Shown here: piece by piece, positions 18,351 to 28,091 of the stretch
Position numbering within the stretch: the first letter of the stretch is position 1
Layout of the letters: every line of letters begins with the position of its first letter
Assembly (NCBI RefSeq): GCF_001431425.1
Contig: NZ_LDJG01000015.1
Coordinates: 1-64,000, forward strand
DNA from: Stenotrophomonas nitritireducens
Lineage (GTDB): Bacteria; Pseudomonadota; Gammaproteobacteria; Xanthomonadales; Xanthomonadaceae
Length of the DNA: 64,000 bases
Direction: 5' to 3'
Notes under the pieces: generated by a model
Database searches by the model: none
Told to the model about the DNA's origin: nothing
The model's input: only the letters and a program-made list of their open reading frames with translations
Position numbers and translations under genes: made by a program

Positions 18351-21203
18351 TCAGAAGCGCTGCTGGTACTTCATGTACATGAAGCGGCCGATGTCGAAGC
18401 CACCGTAGTAGGTGAAGCTGCTGTTCGGCTGGCTGTACATGATCGGGCCTTCATGCTTGAACACGTTGTTCACGCCCAGCGACACGGTGCCGTTCCACGG
18501 CAGGGCATAGCGCACCTGCAGGTCGTGGAAGGAGTTGGAGCCGACCTTCCTGCTCGGCTGCACGTCGGTATACGGCGAGCGGAAGTCCGGCAGGTTGCAC
18601 TCCGGGCCGCCGTCCAGGTCGTAGGAGCACTTTTCCTTCATGCCGGAGTAGTAGCGGGTGCTCCAGGTCAGGCCGAAGTCGCCGCGCTGCCAGTCGGCGC
18701 TGAAGTTCGAACGCACGCGGAAGTTGCCGCCCCAGCCGGTGTACTGGTCGACCGGGGTGGTGGCTTCGCTGTCGCTCTTGCGCGCCAGGTAGTCCACGTA
18801 GGTGGCATTCAGGCGCAGCGAGATCTGGCCGATCGCCAGCTCCGGCAGGCGGTAGCGCACGCCGACGTCGTAGCCGGCGGTTTCCTGGTAGCCGGCGTTG
18901 TTGAGCGAGCGGTTCATGCCGCTGACCTGGCCCTTGTTGGTGCCGGAGGTGTAGCGGGTGAAGCGCGAGCACGCCGAGGCGATGCCCTGCACGTAGCACT
19001 GGTTGAGGATGTCGGTGGCCGATTCGCCGACGATCACGTTGTCGATGCGGATCTTCCACCAGTCCAGGCTCAGGTCCAGGCCGGAGACGAAGTCGGGGCT
19101 GTAGACCAGGCCCACGGTCCAGGTCTTGGCGGTTTCCGGCTTCAGGTCCGGGTTGGAGCCGGAGGTGAAGTCGGTCACCGCCTGCACGCCGGAGGTGCTG
19201 GCCAGTTCGCCGTCGCCGGTCTTCTGGCGGAAGTCGCTGCCCATGCCGGCGGCGGTGCAGCGTGCGGCCACTTCGCTGTTGCGCGCGGCCGCGCCGAAGG
19301 AGCGGTCGCACGGATCGGTGATGCGGTCACGGGTGGTGACGGTGCCGCCGTACAGGTCGTCCACGGTCGGCGCGCGGAAGCCGGTGCCGTAGGTGGCGCG
19401 CACCAGCAGGTTGTCGACCGGCTTCCACTTCAGGCCGAACTTGCTGTTGGTGGTGCCGCCGAAGTTGTTGTAGTCCGAGTAACGCCCGGCCACGTCCAGC
19501 GACAGCTCGCGCACGAACGGCAGGTCGGCCAGCAGCGGCACCTGCAGTTCCAGGTAGACCTCGTCCAGCTTGTAGTCGCCACGGGTCGGCTGGCCGCTGG
19601 TGCCGGCGATCTCGCCGTTCTGCACCATCAGGTCGGGGGTGTAGCTGGCTTCCTCGCTGCGGTGCTCGACGCCCATCGCGGCCATCACGTCGCCGGCCGG
19701 CAGGCTGAACAGCGAGCCGGAGATGTTGGCGCTGATCACCTTGGTGGTGCTCTGGATGTCGTCGACGAAGCTGCGGAACAGGTAGTCGCGCACGGCCGGA
19801 TCGCCGCTGAGCGAGCCGGGGCTGTTGCTGCCCATCGGCGCCAGCGGGTTCCACGGCACGCAGCCTTCGATCACGTTGTCGCGGGTGCCGCAGCGGGCCA
19901 CGCCGTTGTCGTCGATGAACGAAGCGCCCACCGCCTTGTTGACGTTGGGCTGGTACATGCTCTGCAGCGTGCGGCGCTCGCCCTCGTTGCGGTTGAACAT
20001 GTAGCCCACGTTCCAGTCCCAGAAGCGCGAGCCGGTTTCGAAGCTGCCTTCCAGGCCCAGGCTGGCGCGCTTGGTGGTCAGGCTGTTGTTGGTCGCGCGC
20101 GGGAACTCCTCGGTGCGGTGCGAGAACAGCACGTCCTTGCCCCAGTGGTTGAACGCGCTGTCCTTGGACAGCATCGCGCGCGCACCGCTGGCGGCCTGCG
20201 CCGAGGACACCGAGTACGGGTAGCCGGCCAGCTGCTTGAGCGATTCGCGCTCGCTGTACAGCACGTCGGCGACCACGCGCAGGTCGTCGGTGATCTGGAA
20301 ACCGCCGTTGGCGAACGCCGAGCGGCGCTCCAGGCCCGACAGCAGGGTCATGTTGGTCTTGGTGTTGGCGTAGACCGAGCGGTCCAGCGGCTTGAAGTCT
20401 TCCACCCTGGACGGATCGCCGCCGGGGCCGACGCTGATGACCTTGCCATCGACGGTGACCGAGCCCCATTCGGTGGTGCCGTTGAGGCCGTCGGTGGGGT
20501 GGTACGGGCCGTTCGGATAGGCAGTGAATTCGCGCGCGCCGCCCAGCACCGGGTCTTCCTTCACCTTCTCCGCGCCGACGGTGATCCAGCCGCGATCGAA
20601 GGTCTTGCCGTAGGTGGCGCTGTAGGAGCGCTTCTGGCCGTCGCCTTCGCTGTACTGGCCGACATAGGCGTTGGCCTGGCCGCCATCGAAGTTCTTGCGG
20701 GTGATGATGTTGACCACGCCGGCGATGGCGTCGGAGCCATACAGCGCCGAGGCGCCGTCGGTCAGCACTTCCACGCGCTCGACGATCGCCGACGGGATCG
20801 AACCCACGTCCGAATAGCCGCCCGCGCTCACGCCCATGCGGCGGCCATCGACCAGCACCAGGCTGCGTTCCGGGCCGAGGTTGCGCAGGCTGACGAACAT
20901 GCCGCCGTAGTCGCGCGCCGAGGACAGCGCCGAGGCGCGGCTCAGCGCCGGCGAACCGGCCGCAGTCACGTCCTGCAGGATGTCGGCGACGTTGACGTAG
21001 CCCTTCTTCTCGATCTCGGCGCGGGTCAGCGCGATGACCGGCTTGGCGGTCTCGACGTTGGCCTGGCGGATGCGCGAGCCGGTGATCTCGACACGGTCCA
21101 GGGTGGTGGTGCCGTCATTGGACTGGGCGAGGGCGGGGGCGCTGCAGGCGGTGGCAAGGGCCAGCGCGATCGCGGAGCGGAGGGGGGTCGACTTCAGATA
21201 CAT
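18351..21203 (-). CDS. TonB-dependent outer-membrane receptor
   Basis: Encodes 950 residues. A signal peptide (residues 1-26, ending ALAQ) is followed by a TonB-box-like DRVEITGSRI, a plug domain (about residues 40-165 with LVLVDGRRMG and GVVNIITRKNF) and a 22-strand-type barrel. The C-terminus ends in Phe (KYQQRF), as required for barrel assembly. It has no FecA-type signalling domain. It belongs to the large Xanthomonadaceae receptor class with short GSRI-type N-termini, often for peptides, carbohydrates or siderophores; the ligand is unknown. AAGGAAA precedes the start. A terminator-like hairpin with T7 lies only 27 bases upstream of the ATG, which suggests transcription attenuation or readthrough control. 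Confidence 0.93.
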   Translation of the reverse strand: MYLKSTPLRSAIALALATACSAPALAQSNDGTTTLDRVEITGSRIRQANVETAKPVIALTRAEIEKKGYVNVADILQDVTAAGSPALSRASALSSARDYGGMFVSLRNLGPERSLVLVDGRRMGVSAGGYSDVGSIPSAIVERVEVLTDGASALYGSDAIAGVVNIITRKNFDGGQANAYVGQYSEGDGQKRSYSATYGKTFDRGWITVGAEKVKEDPVLGGAREFTAYPNGPYHPTDGLNGTTEWGSVTVDGKVISVGPGGDPSRVEDFKPLDRSVYANTKTNMTLLSGLERRSAFANGGFQITDDLRVVADVLYSERESLKQLAGYPYSVSSAQAASGARAMLSKDSAFNHWGKDVLFSHRTEEFPRATNNSLTTKRASLGLEGSFETGSRFWDWNVGYMFNRNEGERRTLQSMYQPNVNKAVGASFIDDNGVARCGTRDNVIEGCVPWNPLAPMGSNSPGSLSGDPAVRDYLFRSFVDDIQSTTKVISANISGSLFSLPAGDVMAAMGVEHRSEEASYTPDLMVQNGEIAGTSGQPTRGDYKLDEVYLELQVPLLADLPFVRELSLDVAGRYSDYNNFGGTTNSKFGLKWKPVDNLLVRATYGTGFRAPTVDDLYGGTVTTRDRITDPCDRSFGAAARNSEVAARCTAAGMGSDFRQKTGDGELASTSGVQAVTDFTSGSNPDLKPETAKTWTVGLVYSPDFVSGLDLSLDWWKIRIDNVIVGESATDILNQCYVQGIASACSRFTRYTSGTNKGQVSGMNRSLNNAGYQETAGYDVGVRYRLPELAIGQISLRLNATYVDYLARKSDSEATTPVDQYTGWGGNFRVRSNFSADWQRGDFGLTWSTRYYSGMKEKCSYDLDGGPECNLPDFRSPYTDVQPSRKVGSNSFHDLQVRYALPWNGTVSLGVNNVFKHEGPIMYSQPNSSFTYYGGFDIGRFMYMKYQQRF

Positions 21204-21229
21204 CGTTTTGCGTTTCCTTTACTGCCTAC

Positions 21230-21256
21230 GAAAAAAAGCGCCCGCGAGGGGCGCCA
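21230..21256 (-). terminator. hairpin with T7 tract directly in front of the TonB receptor gene
   Basis: On the minus strand GCGCCC-CTCGC-GGGCGC is followed by TTTTTTT and then, after only 27 bases, the receptor start codon. It may be the terminator of the upstream ABC-transporter operon (stop codon at 21452), an attenuator in the receptor leader, or both. A 12-codon reading frame starting at 21257 and ending at 21219 runs exactly across the hairpin and stops next to the receptor ribosome binding site. Confidence 0.8.
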
Positions 21257-21311
21257 TGAACAGATGCGATCACCGTTGGGGGAGGGACGCAGCATCCGTT
21301 GCCACGCAGCT

Positions 21312-21340
21312 GCGCGCCCGCCGGGTTCCGGCGGGCGCGC
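21312..21340. other. strong GC-rich hairpins between ABC permease and TonB receptor
   Basis: GCGCGCCCGCC pairs perfectly with GGCGGGCGCGC across a 7-base loop. A second GC-rich hairpin (about 21415-21445) directly follows the permease stop codon. Neither has a T run; they may help terminate the ABC operon or stabilise its 3' end. Confidence 0.6.
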
Positions 21341-21451
21341 ATCATGGACCAAACGGGTAGATGCGTGAAGGGGGAAAATCCGCCATTCCGCCGGGGATCG
21401 TTTCGCAGGCAGGGGCGGCGGCGGCGTTTCCGGGCGCCGCCGCCGTCGCCA

Positions 21452-22756
21452 TCAGGTCTCGCGCAGGGCGGTGGTGATCGGCAGCCGCGCCGCGCGCAGC
21501 GCCGGGAACAGGCCGCCGACCAGGCCGATCCCCAGCGCCCACTTCAGTCCGCTCCACAGCAGTCCGGGCGAGACGTGGAACTTGAACACCACTGCGCTGA
21601 AGTTGCTGCCGATGGTGGACACGCTGTAGCCGTTGAACACCAGCCAGGCCACCGCGCAGCCGAGCAGGCCGCCGACCAGCGCCAGCAGCATGGTCTCCAG
21701 CATCACCGCGGTGACTACCGGCAGGCCGCGGAAGCCGATCGCGCGCATGGTCGCGATCTCGCGGGCGCGCGTGGCCACCGCCGCGTACATCGTGTTGAGC
21801 GCACCGAACACCGCGCCCACGGCCATGATCGCGCCGATCACCGTGCCGAGGATGCTGATCAGCTTGTTCAGCCCGCCGCCCTGCTTGCTGTAATAGGCGC
21901 GGGTGGTCTCCACGTCCAGCTTCAATCGCGGGTCGGCCGCGACGGCCGCCTTGAACCGCTCGAAGCCGTCCTTGCCCTCGGTGCGCACGCTGATCGACTG
22001 GTAGGCGCCGCGCTGGTAGGTGGTGGCCAGGGTCTGAACATCGGTCCACAGCTCCGAATCGTGCGCATCGCCGGAAGCGAACACGCCCACCACCGTCCAG
22101 GCCTGGTTGCCGAGGGTCAGGGTCTTGCCCACCTCCATGTCGCGGAACTGGCCCTGCGCGCCTTCGCCGACCACGATCTCGCGCAGGCCCGGCTTGAACT
22201 GCCGGCCCTTCACGAGCTTTACCTTGTCGTGCACCGCCCAGGCCATGTCGCCGACACCGCGGAACTGCGCGTTGACGTCGGTGCCGTCGGCCCTGGAGAC
22301 CAGGTTGACCACCTGCGACAGCTCGGCCGACAGCAACGCGCGGCCCTGCGCATCGCGGGCCACGCCCGGCAGCGTGCCCAGCAGCGGCACCTGGTCGCGG
22401 GTGATGACCGAGTTGGTCTCGGCCTGCGAACCGCCGCGCAGCACGATCGCGGTGGTGTCGTCGCCCGTGCTGTTGAGCGTGGCCTGGAAGCCCGCGCCCA
22501 TCGCCAGCATCGCCACCAGCACGCCGACCACGCCGGCGATGCCGACCACGATCACCGACGAGGCGCCCCAGCGCTGCGGCAGGCTGGCGATGCCGATGCG
22601 GGTGGCGGCCAGCGCCAGCCGCCCGCTGCGGGTGAGCGGCAACCACAGCGCGATGACGACCACGGCCAGCACGCCGACCCATGGCAGGGCGATCCATGCG
22701 GCCAGGCCGATGGCGAGCAGGAAGATCACCAGTGCATTTGCAATGAACTTCTTCAT
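21452..22756 (-). CDS. FtsX-like ABC transporter permease, second of pair
   Basis: Encodes 434 residues of the MacB/FtsX permease type. The N-terminal region has two hydrophobic segments (about residues 5-25 and 55-75), then a large periplasmic MacB_PCD domain (about 75-290), then three helices in the FtsX domain, with the conserved TMRAIGFRG motif near residue 345 and a PALRAARLPITTALRE C-terminus. It starts 10 bases after the preceding permease gene. Together with the ATPase (24130-24816) and the adaptor (25710-26960) it forms a MacAB-like exporter, possibly for lipids, peptides or macrolides. Two non-identical permeases imply a heterodimeric membrane core. Confidence 0.9.
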   Translation of the reverse strand: MKKFIANALVIFLLAIGLAAWIALPWVGVLAVVVIALWLPLTRSGRLALAATRIGIASLPQRWGASSVIVVGIAGVVGVLVAMLAMGAGFQATLNSTGDDTTAIVLRGGSQAETNSVITRDQVPLLGTLPGVARDAQGRALLSAELSQVVNLVSRADGTDVNAQFRGVGDMAWAVHDKVKLVKGRQFKPGLREIVVGEGAQGQFRDMEVGKTLTLGNQAWTVVGVFASGDAHDSELWTDVQTLATTYQRGAYQSISVRTEGKDGFERFKAAVAADPRLKLDVETTRAYYSKQGGGLNKLISILGTVIGAIMAVGAVFGALNTMYAAVATRAREIATMRAIGFRGLPVVTAVMLETMLLALVGGLLGCAVAWLVFNGYSVSTIGSNFSAVVFKFHVSPGLLWSGLKWALGIGLVGGLFPALRAARLPITTALRET

Positions 22757-22766
22757 GGTCTTCTCC

Positions 22767-23927
22767 TCAGCGTCCGGCCAGCGCGTCGACGATCTTCAGC
22801 CGCTTGGCGCGCAGCGCCGGCAGTACGCCCACGATCAGGCCGATCAGCACGATCAGCCCCAGGCCCATCAGCCAGGTCTGCAGCGGTACCTGCGGCGGCA
22901 GCATGCCCATGGTCTTGGGCGCCATCGCGGGCAGCGCCAGCGCCGCCAGGCCCAGGCCGATGGCACCGCCCAGGCCTACCAGCAGCACCGATTCGACCAT
23001 CACCAGCATCAGCACCGTGCCGTCCTTGAAGCCCAGCGTTTTCAGCGTGGCCAGCTCGGGGATGCGTTCGCGCACCGCCTGCGCCATGGTGTTGCCGGTC
23101 AACAGCAGCAGGGTGAAGAACACCGCGCCCATGATCGAGGTGACGATCATGCCGATGTCGGCGAACTGCTTGATGAAGGCCTGCTGGAACGCCGACTCGG
23201 TCTGGCTCTTGGTCTCGTGGTCGGAGTTGGCCGAGATCGCATCGATGGCCTGGGCCACGCGCGAGGCGTGGTCGGCGTTGTCCAGCGTCACCGTGTACCA
23301 GCTCACCTGGTTCTTGATGTAATCGTTGGATTCGTCGAAGTACTTCCAGTTCATCATCAGCTGGCGCTCGTCGTTGGCGGCAGCGGCGGTGTTCTTCGAA
23401 TGGAAGATGCCCACCAGCTGCAACGGCCAGTCGTTGCTGCCGCCGCGCGGGAAGATCGTGGCCTGCAGCGGGATGGTGTCGCCGATCTTCCAGCCGAACT
23501 GCTGTGCCAGGGTCGCGCCGACGATGGCGCCGGTGCGCGTGTTGTGGAAGGCCTCCAGCTGGTCCTTCGGTACCTCGAACTCGCGGTACACGTCGAAGTA
23601 GTTCGGCGCCACCGAGAAGTTGGGGAAGAAATTCTTCGGGTCCTGGTAGATGCCGCCGAACCACATGGCGGAGGTGACGTCGCGCACGCCCTGCACCTGG
23701 CGGATCTGCGGGTCCAGGCGGATCGGCAACGACTGGGTGATCGACAGGCGCGAGGTGACGATCAGCCGGTTGGCGCCGGCCACGCTGTTGCCGCCGCTGT
23801 TGAAGGCCACGCGCACCGAATCGAGCATGCCGAACAGCAGGAACGCGGTGACCACCGACAGCAGGGTGAACAGGGTGCGGGTGCGGCTGCGGAACAGCTG
23901 GGCCCAGATGAGGGAGAAATATTTCAT
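22767..23927 (-). CDS. FtsX-like ABC transporter permease, first of pair
   Basis: Encodes 386 residues. A single N-terminal helix (about residues 16-38) precedes a periplasmic MacB_PCD domain (about 45-260) and a three-helix FtsX domain carrying ELATLKTLGFKDG near residue 292 and a VGVLPALRAKRLKIVDALAGR C-terminus. An excellent AGGGAGGTG site precedes the ATG at 23927. The frame stays open upstream, but only through a tandem repeat (23944-24133), so the shorter start is right. Next gene on the same strand is the second permease; upstream is the ATPase. Confidence 0.9.
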   Translation of the reverse strand: MKYFSLIWAQLFRSRTRTLFTLLSVVTAFLLFGMLDSVRVAFNSGGNSVAGANRLIVTSRLSITQSLPIRLDPQIRQVQGVRDVTSAMWFGGIYQDPKNFFPNFSVAPNYFDVYREFEVPKDQLEAFHNTRTGAIVGATLAQQFGWKIGDTIPLQATIFPRGGSNDWPLQLVGIFHSKNTAAAANDERQLMMNWKYFDESNDYIKNQVSWYTVTLDNADHASRVAQAIDAISANSDHETKSQTESAFQQAFIKQFADIGMIVTSIMGAVFFTLLLLTGNTMAQAVRERIPELATLKTLGFKDGTVLMLVMVESVLLVGLGGAIGLGLAALALPAMAPKTMGMLPPQVPLQTWLMGLGLIVLIGLIVGVLPALRAKRLKIVDALAGR

Positions 23928-24118
23928 GGTGCACCTCCCTGTGCGCCACCCTGCAGGCGGCTTCGCCGTGCAAAACGGCTGTCCTGCCGTTTTGTCATGG
24001 GCGCACCTCTGACCGCCATGGACGGCGGGAATGCCGGCTTTGCAGGAGCACAAACCGGCCCTGAGCCACCCTGCGGGCGGCTTGGCCGTGGAAAACACCG
24101 GTCGTGTTGGTTGTTCAT
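23924..24118 (-). CDS. possible small ORF between ABC ATPase and permease
   Basis: A 64-codon frame that starts 11 bases after the ATPase stop, is preceded by TGAGGAGCG (a good ribosome binding site), and ends with TGA overlapping the permease ATG by four bases. The product has two related halves, MNNQHDRCFPRPSRPQGG and MTKRQDSRFARRSRLQGG, reflecting a tandem DNA repeat, and the second half also has its own AGAGGTG plus ATG. No family is known. It may be a translational-coupling leader rather than a functional peptide. Confidence 0.35.
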   Translation of the reverse strand: MNNQHDRCFPRPSRPQGGSGPVCAPAKPAFPPSMAVRGAPMTKRQDSRFARRSRLQGGAQGGAP

Positions 24119-24129
24119 GGCCGCGCTCC

Positions 24130-24133
<4 letters not shown>
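23944..24133. repeat. tandem repeat with 120-base period between ABC genes
   Basis: Two imperfect copies of a roughly 75-base unit, beginning CCACCCTGC(A/G)GGCGGCTT and ending TCATGG(G/C)CGC, lie exactly 120 bases apart (for example 23945 and 24065). Each unit carries a ribosome-binding-site plus ATG module on the minus strand that resembles the real permease start at 23927. Confidence 0.7.
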
Positions 24134-24816
<683 letters not shown>

Positions 24817-24923
24817 GGGTGATCCTCTGCGGGTGATGCGGTGGGTGGCGGGCGCTGCCGCGCCGCTCTGCTTTTATCCTCCCGCCTGGGGCGGGAGCGG
24901 GTGAATGGGGGCGATGCTGCGGC

Positions 24924-24953
24924 GGTTGCGGTTGCGGTTGCGGTTGCGGTTGC
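24924..24953. repeat. (GGTTGC)5 tandem hexamer array
   Basis: Five perfect copies of GGTTGC (GCAACC on the other strand) at the left edge of repeat block 3, next to a GGACGG-type module. Confidence 0.9.
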
Positions 24954-25598
24954 GACTGTTGCTTTTGCTTCCTGCTTCTGACTTCCCCGGCCGTAGAGCG
25001 AGCCGGGCACCGCAGCGGGACAGGGGGCGAAGAGGCGCACGTGTCTGAGCGAAGCGAGTTGTGCGCCGTCCCCCTGGCCCGCGAGGAGCGCAGGGAACCG
25101 GCGGGCGAAGCCCGACGGATCGCGGCCCGGCCCGTGCTTGACCAGCCATTCGGCTGTTGGAAAAACACTTCTCTTGGTTACTTCTCTTTGCATGAGCAAA
25201 GAGAAGTAACTCGCGCCTCGAAGGGGAGCGAAAGCTCTTGATCCCGCTTCAGCCGTTGCTCCGGCTTTTCAAATACAAACGACAAGGGCCAAAGCACCAG
25301 CACAAAGCCAAGGCGGAAGCTTGAAAGCAAGGCTTTCACTCCTGCTTCGCAGGAGCGAGCCACCTTTCTTTGCTCGTGCAAAGAAACGTGGCCCAAAGAA
25401 AGCACGCCCTGCCTCCGCGCCCAACGCGCTACGCGCGTCGGGTCCACTCCGCCGGCGGGATTTTTCGACGAGACATCCCTGTCTCGTCGAAAAACGACGT
25501 GCATCCCTGCACGTCGCCCTTCGGGTTTTTCCCACCGGCTCCGTCGCTGCAGAAGGGGACCCGAACGTCAAAAGCGAAGAGCAACAGCAGAATCACGG

Positions 25599-25638
<40 letters not shown>

Positions 25639-25709
25639 AATTCGAGGTGGCTGCCTGCTGAGTGGTTCGCCAAGCGACGCCGCGCGTCACACGGCCGGAC
25701 CACCGCGGA

Positions 25710-26960
25710 TCACTGCCCCGCGTCGCCGGCCAGCGTCACCTTGTCGCCATCCTTCAACGCCGGCGGCGGATTCACCACCACCGTCTGTCCCGCCGACAGG
25801 CCCGACAGCACCTGCCGGTCCTTGCCCATCTCCATGCCGGTCTTCAGCGCCTGCGCCTGCACCGTGTCGTCGCTGCCGACCACGAACGCCACTGCGTCCT
25901 GGCCGCGCTGCACGATCGCCGCTGCCGGCACGCGCACGCCTTCGGGCTTCTTCTGCCCGGCCTCGGCCGGCTTTTCCAGGAAGCTCACCCGCACGCCCAT
26001 CTCCGGCACGATGCGCGGATCCTTCACCTTCAGCGCCACGCGCACCTTCACCGTGGCCTTGCCGCGGTCGGCGGTGGGAATGATCGCGATCACCTCGGCC
26101 GGGATCTTCCAGTCCGGGTAGGCGTTGAGCACGGCCTCCACCGGCATCTTCGGCTGCACGCGGCCGATATAGGCCTCGCCGACCTCGACCTCGATCTCCA
26201 GCGAATCCATGTCCACGATGGTGCCGATGCCGGTGCGGGTGAAACCGCCGCCGGCCGACAGCGGCGAGACGATCTCGCCCGGCTGCGCGGCTTTGGCTGT
26301 GACCACGCCGGCGAAGGGCGCGCGCACCACGTTGTTGTCCACGCCCAGGTCGGCGATGGCCAGCGCGTCCTGCGCGACCCGGGCGTTGTGGCGGGCGGAG
26401 GCCAGCTGCGCGCGCAGGTTGTCGCGCTGGGCGACGGACTGGTCGAACTGCGCGCGCGATACGAGCTGCCGGCCCACCAGCTGCTGCAGGCGCTGGGCGT
26501 CGGCCTCGGCCTGGCGCAGCTGCGCCTGCAGCCCGTCGACCTGGCTGCGCGCGGCGTCGAGCTGGGCGGCGTTGAGCGCGCGCTGCGCATTGGCGTCGAT
26601 CGGGTCGAGCGTGGCCATGACCTGGCCTTCCTCCACGCGCATGCCTTCCTCGATCAGCACCTCGCGCACCTTGCCGGTGATCTTGGCCGAGACCGTGGCC
26701 ATGCGCCGCGCCACCACGTAGCCGCTGGCGTCGAGCACCGACGCGCTGGCGCTGTCCTGGCCGATGGCGACCACCGGCGCGGTCTCCACCACCACCGGCT
26801 TGCCGCGGCTGAAGAAGAGGCCGGCGGCGATCGCCAGCAGCAGGGCCAGCAGCAGGCCGAGCACCCACCACAGCCAGCGGCGCGGCGAGGACGGGCCTGG
26901 CGCCGGCGGAGCCGAACGGTCGATGCGCAGTTCCTTGAGCAGATCGGCAGAGGTGTTCAT
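25710..26960 (-). CDS. periplasmic adaptor (membrane fusion protein) of an ABC exporter
   Basis: Encodes 416 residues of the HlyD/MacA/RND-adaptor type. One N-terminal membrane anchor (about residues 30-52), a biotinyl-lipoyl-like half (GKVREVLIEEGMRVEEGQVM), a coiled-coil hairpin (about residues 125-200, rich in Gln/Ala/Arg heptads), the second lipoyl half (VRAPFAGVVTAKAAQPGEIV), then beta-barrel and membrane-proximal domains. It should bridge the ABC permeases to an outer-membrane channel. Start 26960 was chosen as the first start giving a short cytoplasmic N-terminus; an upstream in-frame start at 27056 is possible. The ATPase and permease genes follow on the same strand after repeat block 3. 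Confidence 0.88.
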   Translation of the reverse strand: MNTSADLLKELRIDRSAPPAPGPSSPRRWLWWVLGLLLALLLAIAAGLFFSRGKPVVVETAPVVAIGQDSASASVLDASGYVVARRMATVSAKITGKVREVLIEEGMRVEEGQVMATLDPIDANAQRALNAAQLDAARSQVDGLQAQLRQAEADAQRLQQLVGRQLVSRAQFDQSVAQRDNLRAQLASARHNARVAQDALAIADLGVDNNVVRAPFAGVVTAKAAQPGEIVSPLSAGGGFTRTGIGTIVDMDSLEIEVEVGEAYIGRVQPKMPVEAVLNAYPDWKIPAEVIAIIPTADRGKATVKVRVALKVKDPRIVPEMGVRVSFLEKPAEAGQKKPEGVRVPAAAIVQRGQDAVAFVVGSDDTVQAQALKTGMEMGKDRQVLSGLSAGQTVVVNPPPALKDGDKVTLAGDAGQ

Positions 26961-27164
26961 CGGCGACAGGACAGTGTCCGCGGGAAGAAGTGACGGAAGG
27001 TAACCCAAACCGGCGGGGCAGGCTCGCCGGCGACGGAGACCGATTCTAGGCGGCACCCGGCGGCGGAACAGGTGACGGGTGTCATCCGCTTGGCCTGACC
27101 GCCCGCACTACGGGGCCGTGGCGCGCATCGATACCTTGGCGCCATTCCCGGAAGGAGCGAACAG

Positions 27165-28091
27165 ATGGGCGCGAACGACGAGGTACTGGCAAGCCTGCGC
27201 GGCGTGCACAAGCGCTATGGCGCGCTGCAGGCGCTGGCCGGCGTGGACCTGGACCTGCATGCCGGGCAGGTGCTGGCCCTGCTCGGCCCGAACGGCGCCG
27301 GCAAGACCACCACCATCGGCCTGCTGCTGGGCCTGCTGCGCGCCGATGCCGGCCAGGTGCGCCTGTTCGGGCAGGACCCGCAGCAGGTGGCGGCGCGGCG
27401 CGGCATCGGGGTGATGCTGCAGGATGCGGCGCTGCCGCCGACCCTGAAGGTCGGCGAGCTGCTGCGGCTGACCGCCAGTTACTACCCGGCGCCGCGCCCG
27501 CTGGCCGAAAGCGCGGCGCTGGCCGGCATCGAGGACCTGCTCGAGCGGCCCTACGGCAGGCTGTCCGGCGGCCAGCAGCGGCGCGTGCAGTTCGCCATCG
27601 CCCTGTGCGGACGCCCGCGCCTGCTGTTCCTGGACGAACCCACGGTCGGGCTCGACCTGCCGGCGCGGCAGCGACTGTGGGCCACCGTGCGCATGCTGGC
27701 CGGCGAAGGCGCGGCGGTGGTGCTGACCACGCACTATCTGGAAGAGGCCGGGCACCTGGCCGACCGCGTCTGCGTGCTGCTGCGCGGGCGCATCGTCAGC
27801 GACGGCAGCGTCGATGCGCTGCGCGCGCGGGTGGAAACGCGCCGCATCCGCTGCATCTGCGCGCTGGATGCCGATGCCGTGGCCGCCTGGCCGGGCGTAC
27901 GCCAGGTGCAGCGCGACGGCGCGCGGCTGGACATAGCCAGCGACCAGGCCGAGGCGGTGGTGCGGCGCCTGCTCGACACCGATCCGGCATTGTCCGGCCT
28001 GGAGGTACTGGCCGCCGGGCTGGACGAAGCGTTCTGCGACCTGACCCGCGACGAGCCCGTCGCTTCTCCCGATCTGCGCGAGGCCGCCTGA
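27165..28091 (+). CDS. ABC-2 exporter ATP-binding protein
   Basis: Encodes 308 residues. Walker A GPNGAGKTTT near residue 43, Q-loop VMLQDAALP, signature RLSGGQQRR near residue 131, Walker B LLFLDEPTVGLD and H-loop TTHYLEEA are intact. The C-terminal extension of about 80 residues is that of the NatA/DrrA-type exporters. AAGGAG sits at an ideal distance before the ATG. The stop codon overlaps the next start (TGATG), so ATPase and permease are coupled. A sensor kinase and response regulator follow on the same strand, suggesting a stress- or lipid-responsive export operon. Confidence 0.94.
   Translation: MGANDEVLASLRGVHKRYGALQALAGVDLDLHAGQVLALLGPNGAGKTTTIGLLLGLLRADAGQVRLFGQDPQQVAARRGIGVMLQDAALPPTLKVGELLRLTASYYPAPRPLAESAALAGIEDLLERPYGRLSGGQQRRVQFAIALCGRPRLLFLDEPTVGLDLPARQRLWATVRMLAGEGAAVVLTTHYLEEAGHLADRVCVLLRGRIVSDGSVDALRARVETRRIRCICALDADAVAAWPGVRQVQRDGARLDIASDQAEAVVRRLLDTDPALSGLEVLAAGLDEAFCDLTRDEPVASPDLREAA

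Noticed and set aside
18255-21368. Long plus-strand frame opposite the TonB receptor gene (1037 codons)
   Set aside because: It is antisense to a receptor with signal peptide, plug and C-terminal Phe, and shows Ala/Arg/Val-rich shadow composition.
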